DNA of 64,000 nt from Bacteroidota bacterium (GTDB lineage Bacteria > Bacteroidota > Bacteroidia > Flavobacteriales > Schleiferiaceae), in contig JANSYJ010000003.1 of assembly GCA_024742495.1 (NCBI GenBank), forward strand, positions 434,001 to 498,000. Direction: 5' to 3'. Positions 37,778 to 46,363 of this stretch are shown piece after piece (positions within the stretch are counted from its first letter, which is position 1; every line of letters starts with the position of its first letter). Under the pieces are notes generated by a model. That model ran no database searches, had not been told where the DNA came from, and worked only from the letters and a program-made list of their open reading frames with translations. The position numbers were made by a program, and so were the translations under genes.

Positions 37778-38633
37778 TCAAAATCTTAATGCCCAAGAGC
37801 TTAACGCCAGGGTACAGGTGCTTACTCCTAATATTCAAGCTACCAATAAGCAACTATATACCACCCTTGAAACGGCGGTAAGAGAATTTTTAAATAACCG
37901 CAAATGGACGGATGAAACCTATGCTTTGGAAGAACGCATAGACTGTCAGTTTGTAATTACCATTAACAGCAGAAACAACAACACTTACGATGGTCATTTG
38001 CAGGTGTTTTACAGTCGTCCTATTCACAATTCGGATTATTCATCTCCCGTTTTAGTGCATCGCGATAATGATTTTACATTCGATTACCTGGAGTTTGACC
38101 GATTGGATTTTGCGCCCAATACCTTTATCTCTAATCTAACCAGCGTGTTAGCCTATTACGCCTATATCATTATCGGTTTAGATCACGATACCTATGCGCC
38201 GATGAGCGGCACCGATTATTACAATGAGGCCCAAAACATTGTTGGTAATGCGCAAAGCAGTAATTATGGTGGTTGGGATAGCTTTGGAGGCAGTAATAAA
38301 AATCGCTACTGGCTTACGGATAACTTAATCAGCCCTGCTTTTAATAATTTTCGTACCGGACTATATACGTATCACCGCCAAGGTCTTGACCTCATGAGCA
38401 AACCCGCTCAAATACGTACGGCGAAATTAAATATTAAGGAAAGTCTCAAGAGCTTAAAGCAGGTGAATGATCAGCGTAGAAATAGCTTTATTCTGCAATT
38501 ATGGTTTGATGCGAAACAGGCGGAGATCGTGAAAATATTTAGTGATGGTGCTCAAGTGCCCAGCGCCGATTTAAAGGAAGTACTCTTAGAGATAGATCCC
38601 AACAACGCTTCCGAGTATCAAAAAATCCGCTAG
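37737..38633 (+). CDS. Secreted DUF4835 protein
   Basis: The protein has 298 residues. The signal peptide MRFWIGLFSIILISQNLNA is encoded within the overlap with coaBC. The body shows the DUF4835 pattern: ELNARVQVLTPNIQATNKQL, ERIDCQFVITI, HLQVFYSRPIHNS, and the YYAYIIIGLDHDTYAPMSGT stretch, followed by WFDAKQAEIVKIF near the C-terminus. In this lineage it sits between coaBC and recN. It is probably periplasmic or outer-membrane associated; the function is not established. Confidence 0.9.
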   Translation: MRFWIGLFSIILISQNLNAQELNARVQVLTPNIQATNKQLYTTLETAVREFLNNRKWTDETYALEERIDCQFVITINSRNNNTYDGHLQVFYSRPIHNSDYSSPVLVHRDNDFTFDYLEFDRLDFAPNTFISNLTSVLAYYAYIIIGLDHDTYAPMSGTDYYNEAQNIVGNAQSSNYGGWDSFGGSNKNRYWLTDNLISPAFNNFRTGLYTYHRQGLDLMSKPAQIRTAKLNIKESLKSLKQVNDQRRNSFILQLWFDAKQAEIVKIFSDGAQVPSADLKEVLLEIDPNNASEYQKIR

Positions 38634-38641
38634 TAAAAATC

Positions 38642-40300
38642 ATGTTAAGCCACTTACGCATATCAAATTTTGCGCTCATTGAAGAATTAGACCTCAATTG
38701 GCATGAAGGCTTTACAACCATTACTGGAGAAACAGGAGCGGGTAAATCCATTATGCTAGGTGCTCTAAATCATCTATTGGGAAAAAGAGCAGATTTAAAA
38801 GCACTTAAAAACCCCGACTTAAAATGCGTAATCGAAGGTAGCTTCAGCCTAAGCCCACAGCCTTTTCAAGCCTTATTCGAGGATCTTGATTTAGATTTTG
38901 AACAGGAGACCATCATCCGTCGGGAAATACTACCCAGTGGCAAATCCCGGGCCTTTGTAAATGATAGCCCCGTGCGTTTGGACAGTTTGCAAGAATTGGG
39001 AATGCACTTAATTGACATCCACAGTCAGCATGATACGCTTTTGCTCAATGACGCTACTTTCCAGCTCAAGCTTATTGATAGTTTTGGTGAGCATCAGGAG
39101 CATTTAACTGAATATCAGAAGCTTTACAAGCAATGGACGCAGCTTCAAAAAGATATTGAGGGACTAAAAGATGAAATGCGCGAGGAGGGAGGCGATCAGG
39201 ATTACCTTGCTTTTTTGCATCAGGAATTAGTGGACGCCAAATTAATTCCGGGAGAAGCAGAGGAACTGGAAGCAAAGCTTGATCTGATGGAGCAATCTGG
39301 AAAGCTCAATGCCGCTCTTTCCCGCATACAAGAAATATCGGATAGCCCCGCACAAGGTTTATCGGCCTTACTCGGAGAATTAAAATTAGAGTTGCAAGGC
39401 ATTTCAAAATTGGCGGATTCTTTAGGGGAGTTTCATCAAAGGGCGGAAAGCCTATGGATTGAGTTTAATGATCTACGTCAAGAAATAGAAACCTTTAGCG
39501 CTGATAGTAGCTTTAATCCCGCCGAAAAAGAAAACTTGGACGACCGCTTAAGTCAGTTGATACATTTACAACGAAAGCATCAATGCCTTGATGCCGAAGA
39601 GCTTATCGCTAAGCGCGATGGCTTAGAGGCGAGAATCTTGGCTGCGGAAGCCCGAGAAGAAAACTTAGCAAAAGCAGAAAAAGAAGCCCAGGCTCTTCAT
39701 TTAAAATTAAGTGATCAAGCGGAGCAATTGCATCAAATACGCAAAGAGTTAAAAGCAGAACTGGAATTGCAAATACTGCATCTGTTGAAAGAGCTAAATA
39801 TGGCGGATGCCTTATTTACTATTGCTATTGAGCCGAAAAGCGATTTTGACCGCATGGGTAAGGATCAGGTGCAGTTTTTATTTTCAGCAAATCCAGGACA
39901 AGCGCCTAGAAGCCTCCAAAAAGTAGCTTCAGGCGGTGAATTGTCTAGGGTAATGCTCGCTTTAAAATCAATTCTTGCGCGTTCCAAAGGACTACCGACA
40001 ATTATTTTCGACGAGATAGACACCGGAGTTAGTGGTGAAACGGCATTAAAGATTGGTGCTATTTTAAGAAATATGGGACAGCATATGCAAGTTATCTCTA
40101 TTAGCCACTTAGCCCAGATCGCTGCTGGCGGTCAGCAACAGTATTTAGTTAAAAAGCACAGTAGCGAAAACTCAACTCGAAGCGAGATTTTCCAACTAAA
40201 CCAAGAGCAACGTTTAAAGGAGATTGCCCGTCTTTTAGGGGGTGATCAGATCAGTGAAGCCGCACTTGCAAATGCACGGGAACTTATTCAGGCGAACTAA
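38642..40300 (+). CDS. recN: DNA repair protein RecN
   Basis: The protein has 552 residues. Walker A (TGETGAGKSI, residues 28-37) is near the N-terminus, and a long coiled-coil region runs about residues 150-380. The ABC signature SGGELSRVMLALKSI and Walker B (TIIFDEIDTGVSGETA) sit near the C-terminus, followed by the QVISISHLAQIAA D-loop/His region. RecN is an SMC-like ATPase for double-strand-break repair. It is the last gene of the bamD cluster. Confidence 0.95.
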   Translation: MLSHLRISNFALIEELDLNWHEGFTTITGETGAGKSIMLGALNHLLGKRADLKALKNPDLKCVIEGSFSLSPQPFQALFEDLDLDFEQETIIRREILPSGKSRAFVNDSPVRLDSLQELGMHLIDIHSQHDTLLLNDATFQLKLIDSFGEHQEHLTEYQKLYKQWTQLQKDIEGLKDEMREEGGDQDYLAFLHQELVDAKLIPGEAEELEAKLDLMEQSGKLNAALSRIQEISDSPAQGLSALLGELKLELQGISKLADSLGEFHQRAESLWIEFNDLRQEIETFSADSSFNPAEKENLDDRLSQLIHLQRKHQCLDAEELIAKRDGLEARILAAEAREENLAKAEKEAQALHLKLSDQAEQLHQIRKELKAELELQILHLLKELNMADALFTIAIEPKSDFDRMGKDQVQFLFSANPGQAPRSLQKVASGGELSRVMLALKSILARSKGLPTIIFDEIDTGVSGETALKIGAILRNMGQHMQVISISHLAQIAAGGQQQYLVKKHSSENSTRSEIFQLNQEQRLKEIARLLGGDQISEAALANARELIQAN

Positions 40301-40303
40301 GAC

Positions 40304-40333
40304 TTGTAATATCGCGGTATTCGCGTATTTTTA
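40304..40333 (+). promoter_or_regulatory. Candidate promoter of the propeller-lipoprotein gene
   Basis: TTG (40304-40306) is followed after exactly 19 bases by TATTTTTA (40326-40333), one mismatch from TAnnTTTG. The start codon is 22 bases further on. It shows that the gene can be expressed independently of recN. Confidence 0.45.
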
Positions 40334-40355
40334 ACCTCCTATTAATGAAGACAAC

Positions 40356-41462
40356 ATGAAAAAACTCGCCCTAGCCCTCATCGGTATTTTTGTAATTAGC
40401 GCTTGTGGAGATGATGATGATTCTGGAAGCGGTGATCTTATACCCACTACTCCTAAAGCCTATATTGGTATTGAAGGCACCTCGCCAAACGGCATTAGTA
40501 GTTTAGCAGAATACAATACCACAAATCAAAGCATCGAGAATAACGTCTTTCGCAAAGCCAATATTAACCCGATGGGATCTCAATTGAGCGACATCATGTA
40601 CGATGCCGATCAAAATCAATTTGTTCTTCTAGTTCCGGGTTCTAATAAAATTATTTACATCGATGCTAATAGCCTCGTAATCAAGCGCCAGATAAAGGAT
40701 CTAATGCAAGTTCGCAAGGTGGCCAAGGTTTCCGATTTCCTTTATTATGTTAGCTCTCCCGAATTAGGAGGTATTTATGTTATAAATGCCATTAAGGGCA
40801 ATATTCGATCGGAAATTGAAATTGATGGAATTACCAATCCAACCGAAATTAAGGTTTGGGAAGATATGGCCTTTATTTGCAATACCGGTAGTCCAATTAC
40901 CCGCGATAGTACGGTAACTATTATGCGCACCACGGAAGATACAATCATCAGTCATTTAATGGTTGGGCATTCGCCAAACAGTATGGTTATTGACGAAGAA
41001 AACCAACTGTGGATTATGTGTAGTGGTGAGTTTAACGCTACCAGCCCGCTCACCAGTGGCGTTGGTTCCCTTTGGACTTATAATCTTGATTCATTAAAAA
41101 TGGCCGTGGATTCTGGGCTAGCAATTATGCCAGACACGGTAAGGTATTTTCAAGATAATCAGCTTAGACCAGGTCACTTGACTTATGATGAGTCTGGCAA
41201 AAACCTTTATTACATCACTGGCGCTCCAACTGGCTCAATTTCCAGCTTTAATAAAGCGCAGCGTCGAGTTTCTGAAACTCCACTTATAAGTGGAAACTTC
41301 TACGGTTTAAATTTCGATGATCGCAATTTAGAACTCTATGGAATGCGCACGCCAATGGACATTGAGGAAGATGGCTTTTTAGAAGTTTTCGATCCCGTGG
41401 GCAATGTAAAAGTGAGTATTCGGATAGGAGTGAAGCCTGTTGATGTCGTCTTTAAGCAATAA
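40356..41462 (+). CDS. Beta-propeller lipoprotein (YncE/DUF5074-like, possibly BtuG-like)
   Basis: The protein has 368 residues. The lipoprotein signal ends at IFVISAC with the lipidated cysteine at 17, followed by an acidic DDDDSGSG linker, a common surface-export feature in Bacteroidota. The rest is a run of YVTN/NHL-type propeller blades (LVPGSNKIIYIDANSLVIKR, YVSSPELGGIYVINAIKGNI, MVGHSPNSMVIDEENQLWIM). BtuG proteins of gut Bacteroides are surface propeller lipoproteins that capture vitamin B12. This gene overlaps a CobT-like gene by 23 bases, so a B12-related role is plausible but inferred. Confidence 0.7.
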   Translation: MKKLALALIGIFVISACGDDDDSGSGDLIPTTPKAYIGIEGTSPNGISSLAEYNTTNQSIENNVFRKANINPMGSQLSDIMYDADQNQFVLLVPGSNKIIYIDANSLVIKRQIKDLMQVRKVAKVSDFLYYVSSPELGGIYVINAIKGNIRSEIEIDGITNPTEIKVWEDMAFICNTGSPITRDSTVTIMRTTEDTIISHLMVGHSPNSMVIDEENQLWIMCSGEFNATSPLTSGVGSLWTYNLDSLKMAVDSGLAIMPDTVRYFQDNQLRPGHLTYDESGKNLYYITGAPTGSISSFNKAQRRVSETPLISGNFYGLNFDDRNLELYGMRTPMDIEEDGFLEVFDPVGNVKVSIRIGVKPVDVVFKQ

Positions 41463-42450
41463 GACTTTTTACTTTAAGCCTCTTTTAAAAAAGGAGGAGG
41501 CTTTTCCAATACGCAGCAAAGAAGCGGGCGTATTAATTCCAGAGGAATATAAATCACTATTAGAGTGGATTTCAAGATTTCAAGGCGGACAGTATCCCTG
41601 TCTGTTGGAAATTGATATTCTAAGTTTTGCCGGTGATCATGGAATTCAGAAATCCTTAGGGAAATCTACTTTTCGTAGTGGTGAATTTTTGCTAGAGGCC
41701 GTTAAAGCGGATGCTTTAGTACAGTTATTTGGTCCTCGTCAAGGCCTTGGTCAAATTCAACAATATTGGGTTGATCTAGGTGTAGACTATCAATTTGAAT
41801 CCAATCTATCCTATTGGCTAAATCACAGTAATAAACTTGTTAACAGCAAGGTAAGGCCAAGGACCGAAAGTTTTACTTTATACCCAGCTATGACCGACAT
41901 GGAAATGGCTTCGGCCTTTCATGTTGGGCGAAAATTAATAGATCGCGCTCATTATCATAAAAGGGATTTGATTGTTCTTCATAGTCTCGGCGATGGTCAG
42001 TTATACAGCGTTTATAATTTAGCTTACGCTTTAAGCGCGAGCAATGCTCAATTCTGGTTAGATCAATTCGGGAAAGAGCTATTTGATCCAAAAACACTAT
42101 TGGAGCTGCAGAAAGCAGCAAAAAGACATCCCATTAGTCACGATCCATTTACGAACCTCTGCTTTTACGGTGGCTTTGAAATAGTAGCCTTATGCGGTGC
42201 CATGTTGCGATGTGCCGAACAAGGCCTTCCTTTTTTACTAAGTGATCCAGCTTCAATAATAGCTTGGCAATACGCTGAGAAAATCGCACCCGGTATTTCG
42301 GCTTACGGCTATGCTATAGGATCTTATGCCTCAATTCTAGAGGAAGGCTTTAACGCTATACAGGAACCCCTTGGAAACTCTTTAAATGGCGAATCCTGGT
42401 CTCCTGTGCTATTGAAGATATTTCAAGCGCTCAGCAATATTGAGCATTAA
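41440..42450 (+). CDS. CobT-like nicotinate-nucleotide:dimethylbenzimidazole phosphoribosyltransferase
   Basis: The protein has 336 residues. CobT landmarks are present: FAGDHGIQ, KVRPRTESFTLYPAMTDMEM, LIVLHSLGDG and PFTNLCFYGGFEIVALCGAM. CobT activates the lower ligand base of cobalamin as alpha-ribazole phosphate. The usual C-terminal RLGEGTGA motif with the catalytic Glu is not seen; a degenerate SLNGESWSPVLL may take its place. This suggests divergent substrate use. It overlaps the propeller lipoprotein gene and is followed across a terminator by the convergent DUF6580 gene. Confidence 0.75.
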   Translation: MMSSLSNKTFYFKPLLKKEEAFPIRSKEAGVLIPEEYKSLLEWISRFQGGQYPCLLEIDILSFAGDHGIQKSLGKSTFRSGEFLLEAVKADALVQLFGPRQGLGQIQQYWVDLGVDYQFESNLSYWLNHSNKLVNSKVRPRTESFTLYPAMTDMEMASAFHVGRKLIDRAHYHKRDLIVLHSLGDGQLYSVYNLAYALSASNAQFWLDQFGKELFDPKTLLELQKAAKRHPISHDPFTNLCFYGGFEIVALCGAMLRCAEQGLPFLLSDPASIIAWQYAEKIAPGISAYGYAIGSYASILEEGFNAIQEPLGNSLNGESWSPVLLKIFQALSNIEH

Positions 42451-42451
42451 A

Positions 42452-42480
42452 AAAGCCCCGCTAAATTAGGGGGCTTTCTT
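42452..42480. terminator. Bidirectional terminator between the cobT-like and DUF6580 genes
   Basis: AAAGCCCC (42452-42459) and GGGGCTTT (42470-42477) enclose CTAA-A-TTAG, which extends the stem. The T tract is best on the minus strand. Confidence 0.8.
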
Positions 42481-42499
42481 AAAATATTTTTCTTGGCAT

Positions 42500-43048
42500 C
42501 TATTTGACCAATTCCGCCTGCTCCGTAGAGTTTTCGTATACGCGATAGAAGCTATAGATTATTGCGCCATAAACCAGGGTTCCGAGCACCTGATTCATTA
42601 AGAAGGGAATTCCCGCAAGGTAGGCACTCATTAAACCACTAGGATCCATAGGGTACAAGATACCGCCGGCCCAAACGCCTAAATTGGTGATAAGGTAAAA
42701 TAGGATGGAGGATACTAATCCGCCCAAGGCTAAACTCTTCATTTTAGAAGAAGAAGCACTATTGAAAAAGCCCAAGATTGTTACTAATGCATAAGCACCA
42801 TAAATGTAAATCGCACCACTGGTAAGCCAAGTCATTGAACCGGTGCTGTATAAAGTGTTATTAATAATTAAATCACTAAAAAAGACGATCACTAAAGGGA
42901 AGAGTAGGGCAGCCGCTTTGTTCTTAAAGAGTAGGCCACCGGCAAAGGTCACCGCTATCATCGCAGTAAAATTGGGCCAAGGCGCTATTAAACGACTTCC
43001 AATGGCTAGTGCAGCAAAGAACACTAAATAAACGAGAGACTTCTTCAT
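42500..43048 (-). CDS. DUF6580 membrane protein, putative transport S component
   Basis: The protein has 182 residues and about five or six membrane helices (MKKSLVYLVFFAALAIGSRL, NFTAMIAVTFAGGLLF, ALLFPLVIVFFSDLII, then GIPFLMNQVLGTLVYGAII). Size and layout resemble ECF-type substrate-binding (S) proteins. DUF6580 proteins are often annotated as putative transporters. The neighbouring CobT-like and propeller genes raise a link to cobalamin or its precursors, though no ATPase or T component lies here. Confidence 0.65.
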   Translation of the reverse strand: MKKSLVYLVFFAALAIGSRLIAPWPNFTAMIAVTFAGGLLFKNKAAALLFPLVIVFFSDLIINNTLYSTGSMTWLTSGAIYIYGAYALVTILGFFNSASSSKMKSLALGGLVSSILFYLITNLGVWAGGILYPMDPSGLMSAYLAGIPFLMNQVLGTLVYGAIIYSFYRVYENSTEQAELVK

Positions 43049-43091
43049 AATTCAAATTCTGGTTGGCAAAGTTAATAAGCTTAAGTCAAAC

Positions 43092-43655
43092 TTAGCCCTC
43101 TGGGAAGTATTCTCTGAAACTTCGATCCGAATAAAATACCACTATTCGCTCCACCTGCTTGCCCTCAGCCTTATATACACTTGTTTCAAGCTTCTTTTCT
43201 GGCCTTCTAAAGTCTTCCTTTTCAGTTTTTTCATGGCTTTGGCTTGGGGTATCCCTTAATTCTGAGCTATCCTTTTGTGAACTTGCCTCTATAATTGACT
43301 CCTTTTCCACCTCGATATTCGGCAATGGTGCGCCACTAGGGACGGATACATAACGTGCGCCAGGGGGTAAGGGGTTTTCCGTTTTAGTAGTCGATATAGC
43401 AGTTCTTTCTGACTGAATATCCTTTTGATCAGTCGCTTCATTAAGCAGTTGGCCACTACCGTTTAAGAGATAGGCTAAATTAACATTTGTATATACATTT
43501 GTAATTTGCTGTACCAAATGTAAAGAGGGATTATTCCTTCCACTTAAAACGTGACTAATGATAGCAGGGGCAACCTCTATACTTTCTGCAAAGCCTTTGT
43601 TTGTTAAGGATAGATGTTCGATAAGCTCCCTAATTCTAGCCGCAATATCATTCAT
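43092..43655 (-). CDS. XRE-family transcriptional regulator
   Basis: The protein has 187 residues. The N-terminal ~65 residues are a Cro/CI-type helix-turn-helix (IRELIEHLSLTNKGFAESIE, then IISHVLSGRNNPSLHLVQQI). The remaining ~120 residues are polar and low-complexity (charged, Ser/Thr/Glu/Lys-rich), ending in ERIVVFYSDRSFREYFPEG. This domain layout is common in Bacteroidota regulators of unknown targets. Several TACAwwTGTA sites lie in the 155 bases before its start and inside its coding sequence, which suggests autoregulation. Confidence 0.8.
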   Translation of the reverse strand: MNDIAARIRELIEHLSLTNKGFAESIEVAPAIISHVLSGRNNPSLHLVQQITNVYTNVNLAYLLNGSGQLLNEATDQKDIQSERTAISTTKTENPLPPGARYVSVPSGAPLPNIEVEKESIIEASSQKDSSELRDTPSQSHEKTEKEDFRRPEKKLETSVYKAEGKQVERIVVFYSDRSFREYFPEG

Positions 43656-43671
43656 AAAAAAAAGGATTTAC

Positions 43672-43681
43672 TACAAATGTA
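43672..43681. promoter_or_regulatory. Operator-like site TACAAATGTA
   Basis: TACAAATGTA fits the TACA-ww-TGTA pattern repeated around the XRE gene. It lies 17 bases upstream of the start codon. Confidence 0.4.
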
Positions 43682-43783
43682 ATAAACCCTTTCGAATTGT
43701 ATACTATGAAGATTTGTCAGTATTCTAAATTACTTTAGATGTGTATAATATACTTATTGAAAATGAACAAGTTAAGTCTTAAG

Positions 43784-43810
43784 TATACAATTGTATATAC
43801 ATTTGTATAT
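43784..43810. promoter_or_regulatory. Double operator-like palindrome
   Basis: TATACAATTGTATA (43784-43797) is a perfect 14-base palindrome. It overlaps a second inverted repeat, ATATACA-tt-TGTATAT (43795-43810). Both contain TACA-ww-TGTA and may bind the neighbouring XRE regulator. Confidence 0.45.
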
Positions 43811-45117
43811 CACTCTAGTAATTGCCATTTATAGATTTCCTCGCCTTGGCTATTGAAGTACTGTAATTCTAATCGTCTTTCTTTCCGCTTACCGCTGATG
43901 GTCATTAGGGCAAAGTTTCGTTCGGTTATTAAAGAACCTTCAATTCTTAGTTCATTTTTTTCCGTCACCTTAGAGGCTGCTCCGCTTGTAAGTGGTGATA
44001 CTGTAAACTCGTAAATAGTGTTTCCATTGGAGAGTTCGAGTTTGCTAAGCTCACTATGATGTCGATCGCCACTAATGAATATTACATTCTTTAGTCCTTC
44101 CTCTTCGATACGCTTAATGATATAAGCTCTTTCTTCCTCGTAATTAGAGTGGTTTTCGTAAACCTTAGCGGTATTAAGAAATTGTCCGCCGGTTAGCACA
44201 AACTTAAAAGGAGCTCTGCTTTGTTTTAAAAGATCAATCATTCGATCAATTTGGGTTTTCCCAAAAATTTGCTCTGGATGGTGGTCGCTTTGCTCGCTGC
44301 GGTAATAACGGTTGTCCATCATTATAAAATCACAATCTCGGTAATTGAAACCGCTAAAGGTGCAAGGCAAGTCGCGGTATCCAAAAGAAGGATTAGGCCA
44401 AAAGAGTTTAAACATCTCCAGGGCCCGATCGCGGTAAAGCCATGATCCACTGGCGTCGTTTGGACCAAAGTCATGGTCATCCCAAATTGCGTAATTATTA
44501 CAGGAAGCCATTAAAGCTTGGATCTCACGAAGTTTCCTACTATGGGTATATCGTGCTAAGTAGCCAGATCGGCTAAAGAAATCAGCCTCCCGCAGATAGA
44601 TATTATCACCAAGCCAAAGCATCGCATCAGCCTCTTGTTCCTCAATATGCTTAAATATCCCATAATCACCACCGTAGCCCTTACCCGGTCTATCGTAGGC
44701 TTCTTCATTAATATACATGCAGCTGCCCATGGCGACCTTAAAACTAGGAGGATCGGTGCGGTAATCCCACAAAGGTTCGGTATCAAAGCTTAATGGGAAA
44801 TCAAAATTTTGAACGTCACCGTTTACCAGAACCCGATAGTCATAGATTTCACCAGGCTCTAAATTCCTAAGATAGAGCTTGGCAGTATTACCGGTATTGG
44901 CAGATGTGCTAACCGGATCTGTTTTAGAAATTAAATCTTCAGCCTTAACCGACCAATACTCAATCTCGACAGTCGCGCTTTCCGTCAATTGCAGCCACAC
45001 TAAGGCCTCCCGCATTTCGGCATAGCCTAAAACTGGACCCGAAAGTACTTTTGGTGCTTGCGAAAATGCGGCATAGCCTAAGAGCCCGAAGGCCAGGCCG
45101 AATAGATATCTTTTCAT
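43810..45117 (-). CDS. PhoD-like alkaline phosphatase
   Basis: The protein has 435 residues when started at the ATG at 45117, which yields the signal peptide MKRYLFGLAFGLLGYAAFSQ. The start at 45141 is less likely. Metallophosphatase landmarks are MGSCMYI, LWLGDNIYLREADF, YAIWDDHDFGPNDASGSW, MMDNRYYR, VFISGDRHHSEL. PhoD-like enzymes cleave phosphate mono- or diesters outside the cytoplasm with Fe/Ca cofactors. The C-terminus ends in beta strands without an obvious T9SS domain. Confidence 0.88.
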   Translation of the reverse strand: MKRYLFGLAFGLLGYAAFSQAPKVLSGPVLGYAEMREALVWLQLTESATVEIEYWSVKAEDLISKTDPVSTSANTGNTAKLYLRNLEPGEIYDYRVLVNGDVQNFDFPLSFDTEPLWDYRTDPPSFKVAMGSCMYINEEAYDRPGKGYGGDYGIFKHIEEQEADAMLWLGDNIYLREADFFSRSGYLARYTHSRKLREIQALMASCNNYAIWDDHDFGPNDASGSWLYRDRALEMFKLFWPNPSFGYRDLPCTFSGFNYRDCDFIMMDNRYYRSEQSDHHPEQIFGKTQIDRMIDLLKQSRAPFKFVLTGGQFLNTAKVYENHSNYEEERAYIIKRIEEEGLKNVIFISGDRHHSELSKLELSNGNTIYEFTVSPLTSGAASKVTEKNELRIEGSLITERNFALMTISGKRKERRLELQYFNSQGEEIYKWQLLE

Positions 45118-45220
45118 AGAGTTATAATTAAATCTTGGCAATTTAGCTCTAAATACAGGCTTAAGGGAGGTACTAACTATTTCTTAATATCCTAAATTCG
45201 AGCACCCAAATTAAAACCTG

Positions 45221-46363
45221 ATGGACACACTACTTTCAAAGGGCCTTACTAAAGTCTTGGACGCTAAAAGGTGGCTGCGCTACAAGGATTTAGATCCACT
45301 TTTCGAATTCATAAACACTCATGACGTTTTCCGTTCCGAAGAATTTGGGAAAAGTGAGGAGGGGCGACCTTTGAGAGCGATTTACTGGGGAAGCGGTCCC
45401 AAGCGACTTATCATTTGGACCCAAATGCATGGCAATGAACCAACCGCTACGCATGCATTGGACCTTCTAATACAATCACTGGTTCATGACATTAAAGTCA
45501 AGGCCTTGGAGAATAAAATAAGTTTGGCTTTGGTGCCGATGCTTAATCCAGATGGAGCGGAGCGTTTTCAAAGAAGGAACGCCCTGGGAATAGACTTAAA
45601 CAGAGACGCTGTTGCTCAATGCAGTTCTGAGATACAGGCATTCTACAACTTATTGGATCAGTTTAAGCCAAATTGGGCTTTTAATATGCACGATCAAAGA
45701 AATCTGTTTTCCATTGGTGCTCAAAATAAAAGTGCTACCCTCAGTTTTTTAGCGCCCTCCCCAAATGAAAACCGACATATTAGTTTAGAACGAAAGGCCT
45801 CTATGCAAATGATAGGAGCCTTAGGCCTTCATTTAGAGCAGCACCTTAAAGGGCATTTTGGAAGGTATACTGATGAATTTTATCCCAAAGCTATTGGCGA
45901 TAATCTAATGAAGGCGGGGATACCTAATATTCTCTTCGAAGCAGGCTATTACCCCAATGATCACTTGCGTGAGAAATCTTGTTTTTTGATCCATCAAGCA
46001 CTTTTAAAAAGCTTAGAACTTATTGTTGATGAGCAGTGGCAGTACACGGATACCGAATCCTATTTTAAGATCCCAGAAAATAAAAAGCAACTTCGAGACA
46101 TGATCTTTAGAGGTCTCAATTATCGTGGCTGCACAATGGACCTCGCTCTGATGCGAGTAGAAATGCCGATGCGAAGAAGTGGCCAATTAGAGATCTTGCA
46201 TGAAATCGTGGACATTGGTGATTTATCCGCTTTTCAGGGTATTGAAGAACATGAGGGAGGTAGCTTACAAAGTGAAAGAGATTTAGGTATTAATCAGATT
46301 GCAGACTTCACCTGGACAGGGGCGCGTAATTATACTTTTAAGAATGGGAAACTATTACAGTAA
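45221..46363 (+). CDS. M14-family zinc carboxypeptidase
   Basis: The protein has 380 residues. The zinc ligands fit QMHGNEPTATHALDLLIQ (HxxE) and FNMHDQRNLFS, with the substrate region LVPMLNPDGAERFQRRN and IDLNRDA. The catalytic Glu is likely in NILFEAGYYPND. It has no signal peptide, so it may act in the cytoplasm on peptides or amidated compounds. The gene overlaps the aldehyde dehydrogenase by 20 bases, so both may be coupled. Confidence 0.85.
   Translation: MDTLLSKGLTKVLDAKRWLRYKDLDPLFEFINTHDVFRSEEFGKSEEGRPLRAIYWGSGPKRLIIWTQMHGNEPTATHALDLLIQSLVHDIKVKALENKISLALVPMLNPDGAERFQRRNALGIDLNRDAVAQCSSEIQAFYNLLDQFKPNWAFNMHDQRNLFSIGAQNKSATLSFLAPSPNENRHISLERKASMQMIGALGLHLEQHLKGHFGRYTDEFYPKAIGDNLMKAGIPNILFEAGYYPNDHLREKSCFLIHQALLKSLELIVDEQWQYTDTESYFKIPENKKQLRDMIFRGLNYRGCTMDLALMRVEMPMRRSGQLEILHEIVDIGDLSAFQGIEEHEGGSLQSERDLGINQIADFTWTGARNYTFKNGKLLQ

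Noticed and set aside
40301-40355. A cobalamin riboswitch before the propeller lipoprotein gene.
   Set aside because: The gap is only 55 bases and has no B12-box-like sequence.
43810-45141. Longer starts for PhoD and several other secreted proteins.
   Set aside because: They place extra polar residues before clean signal peptides; the internal ATG fits better.
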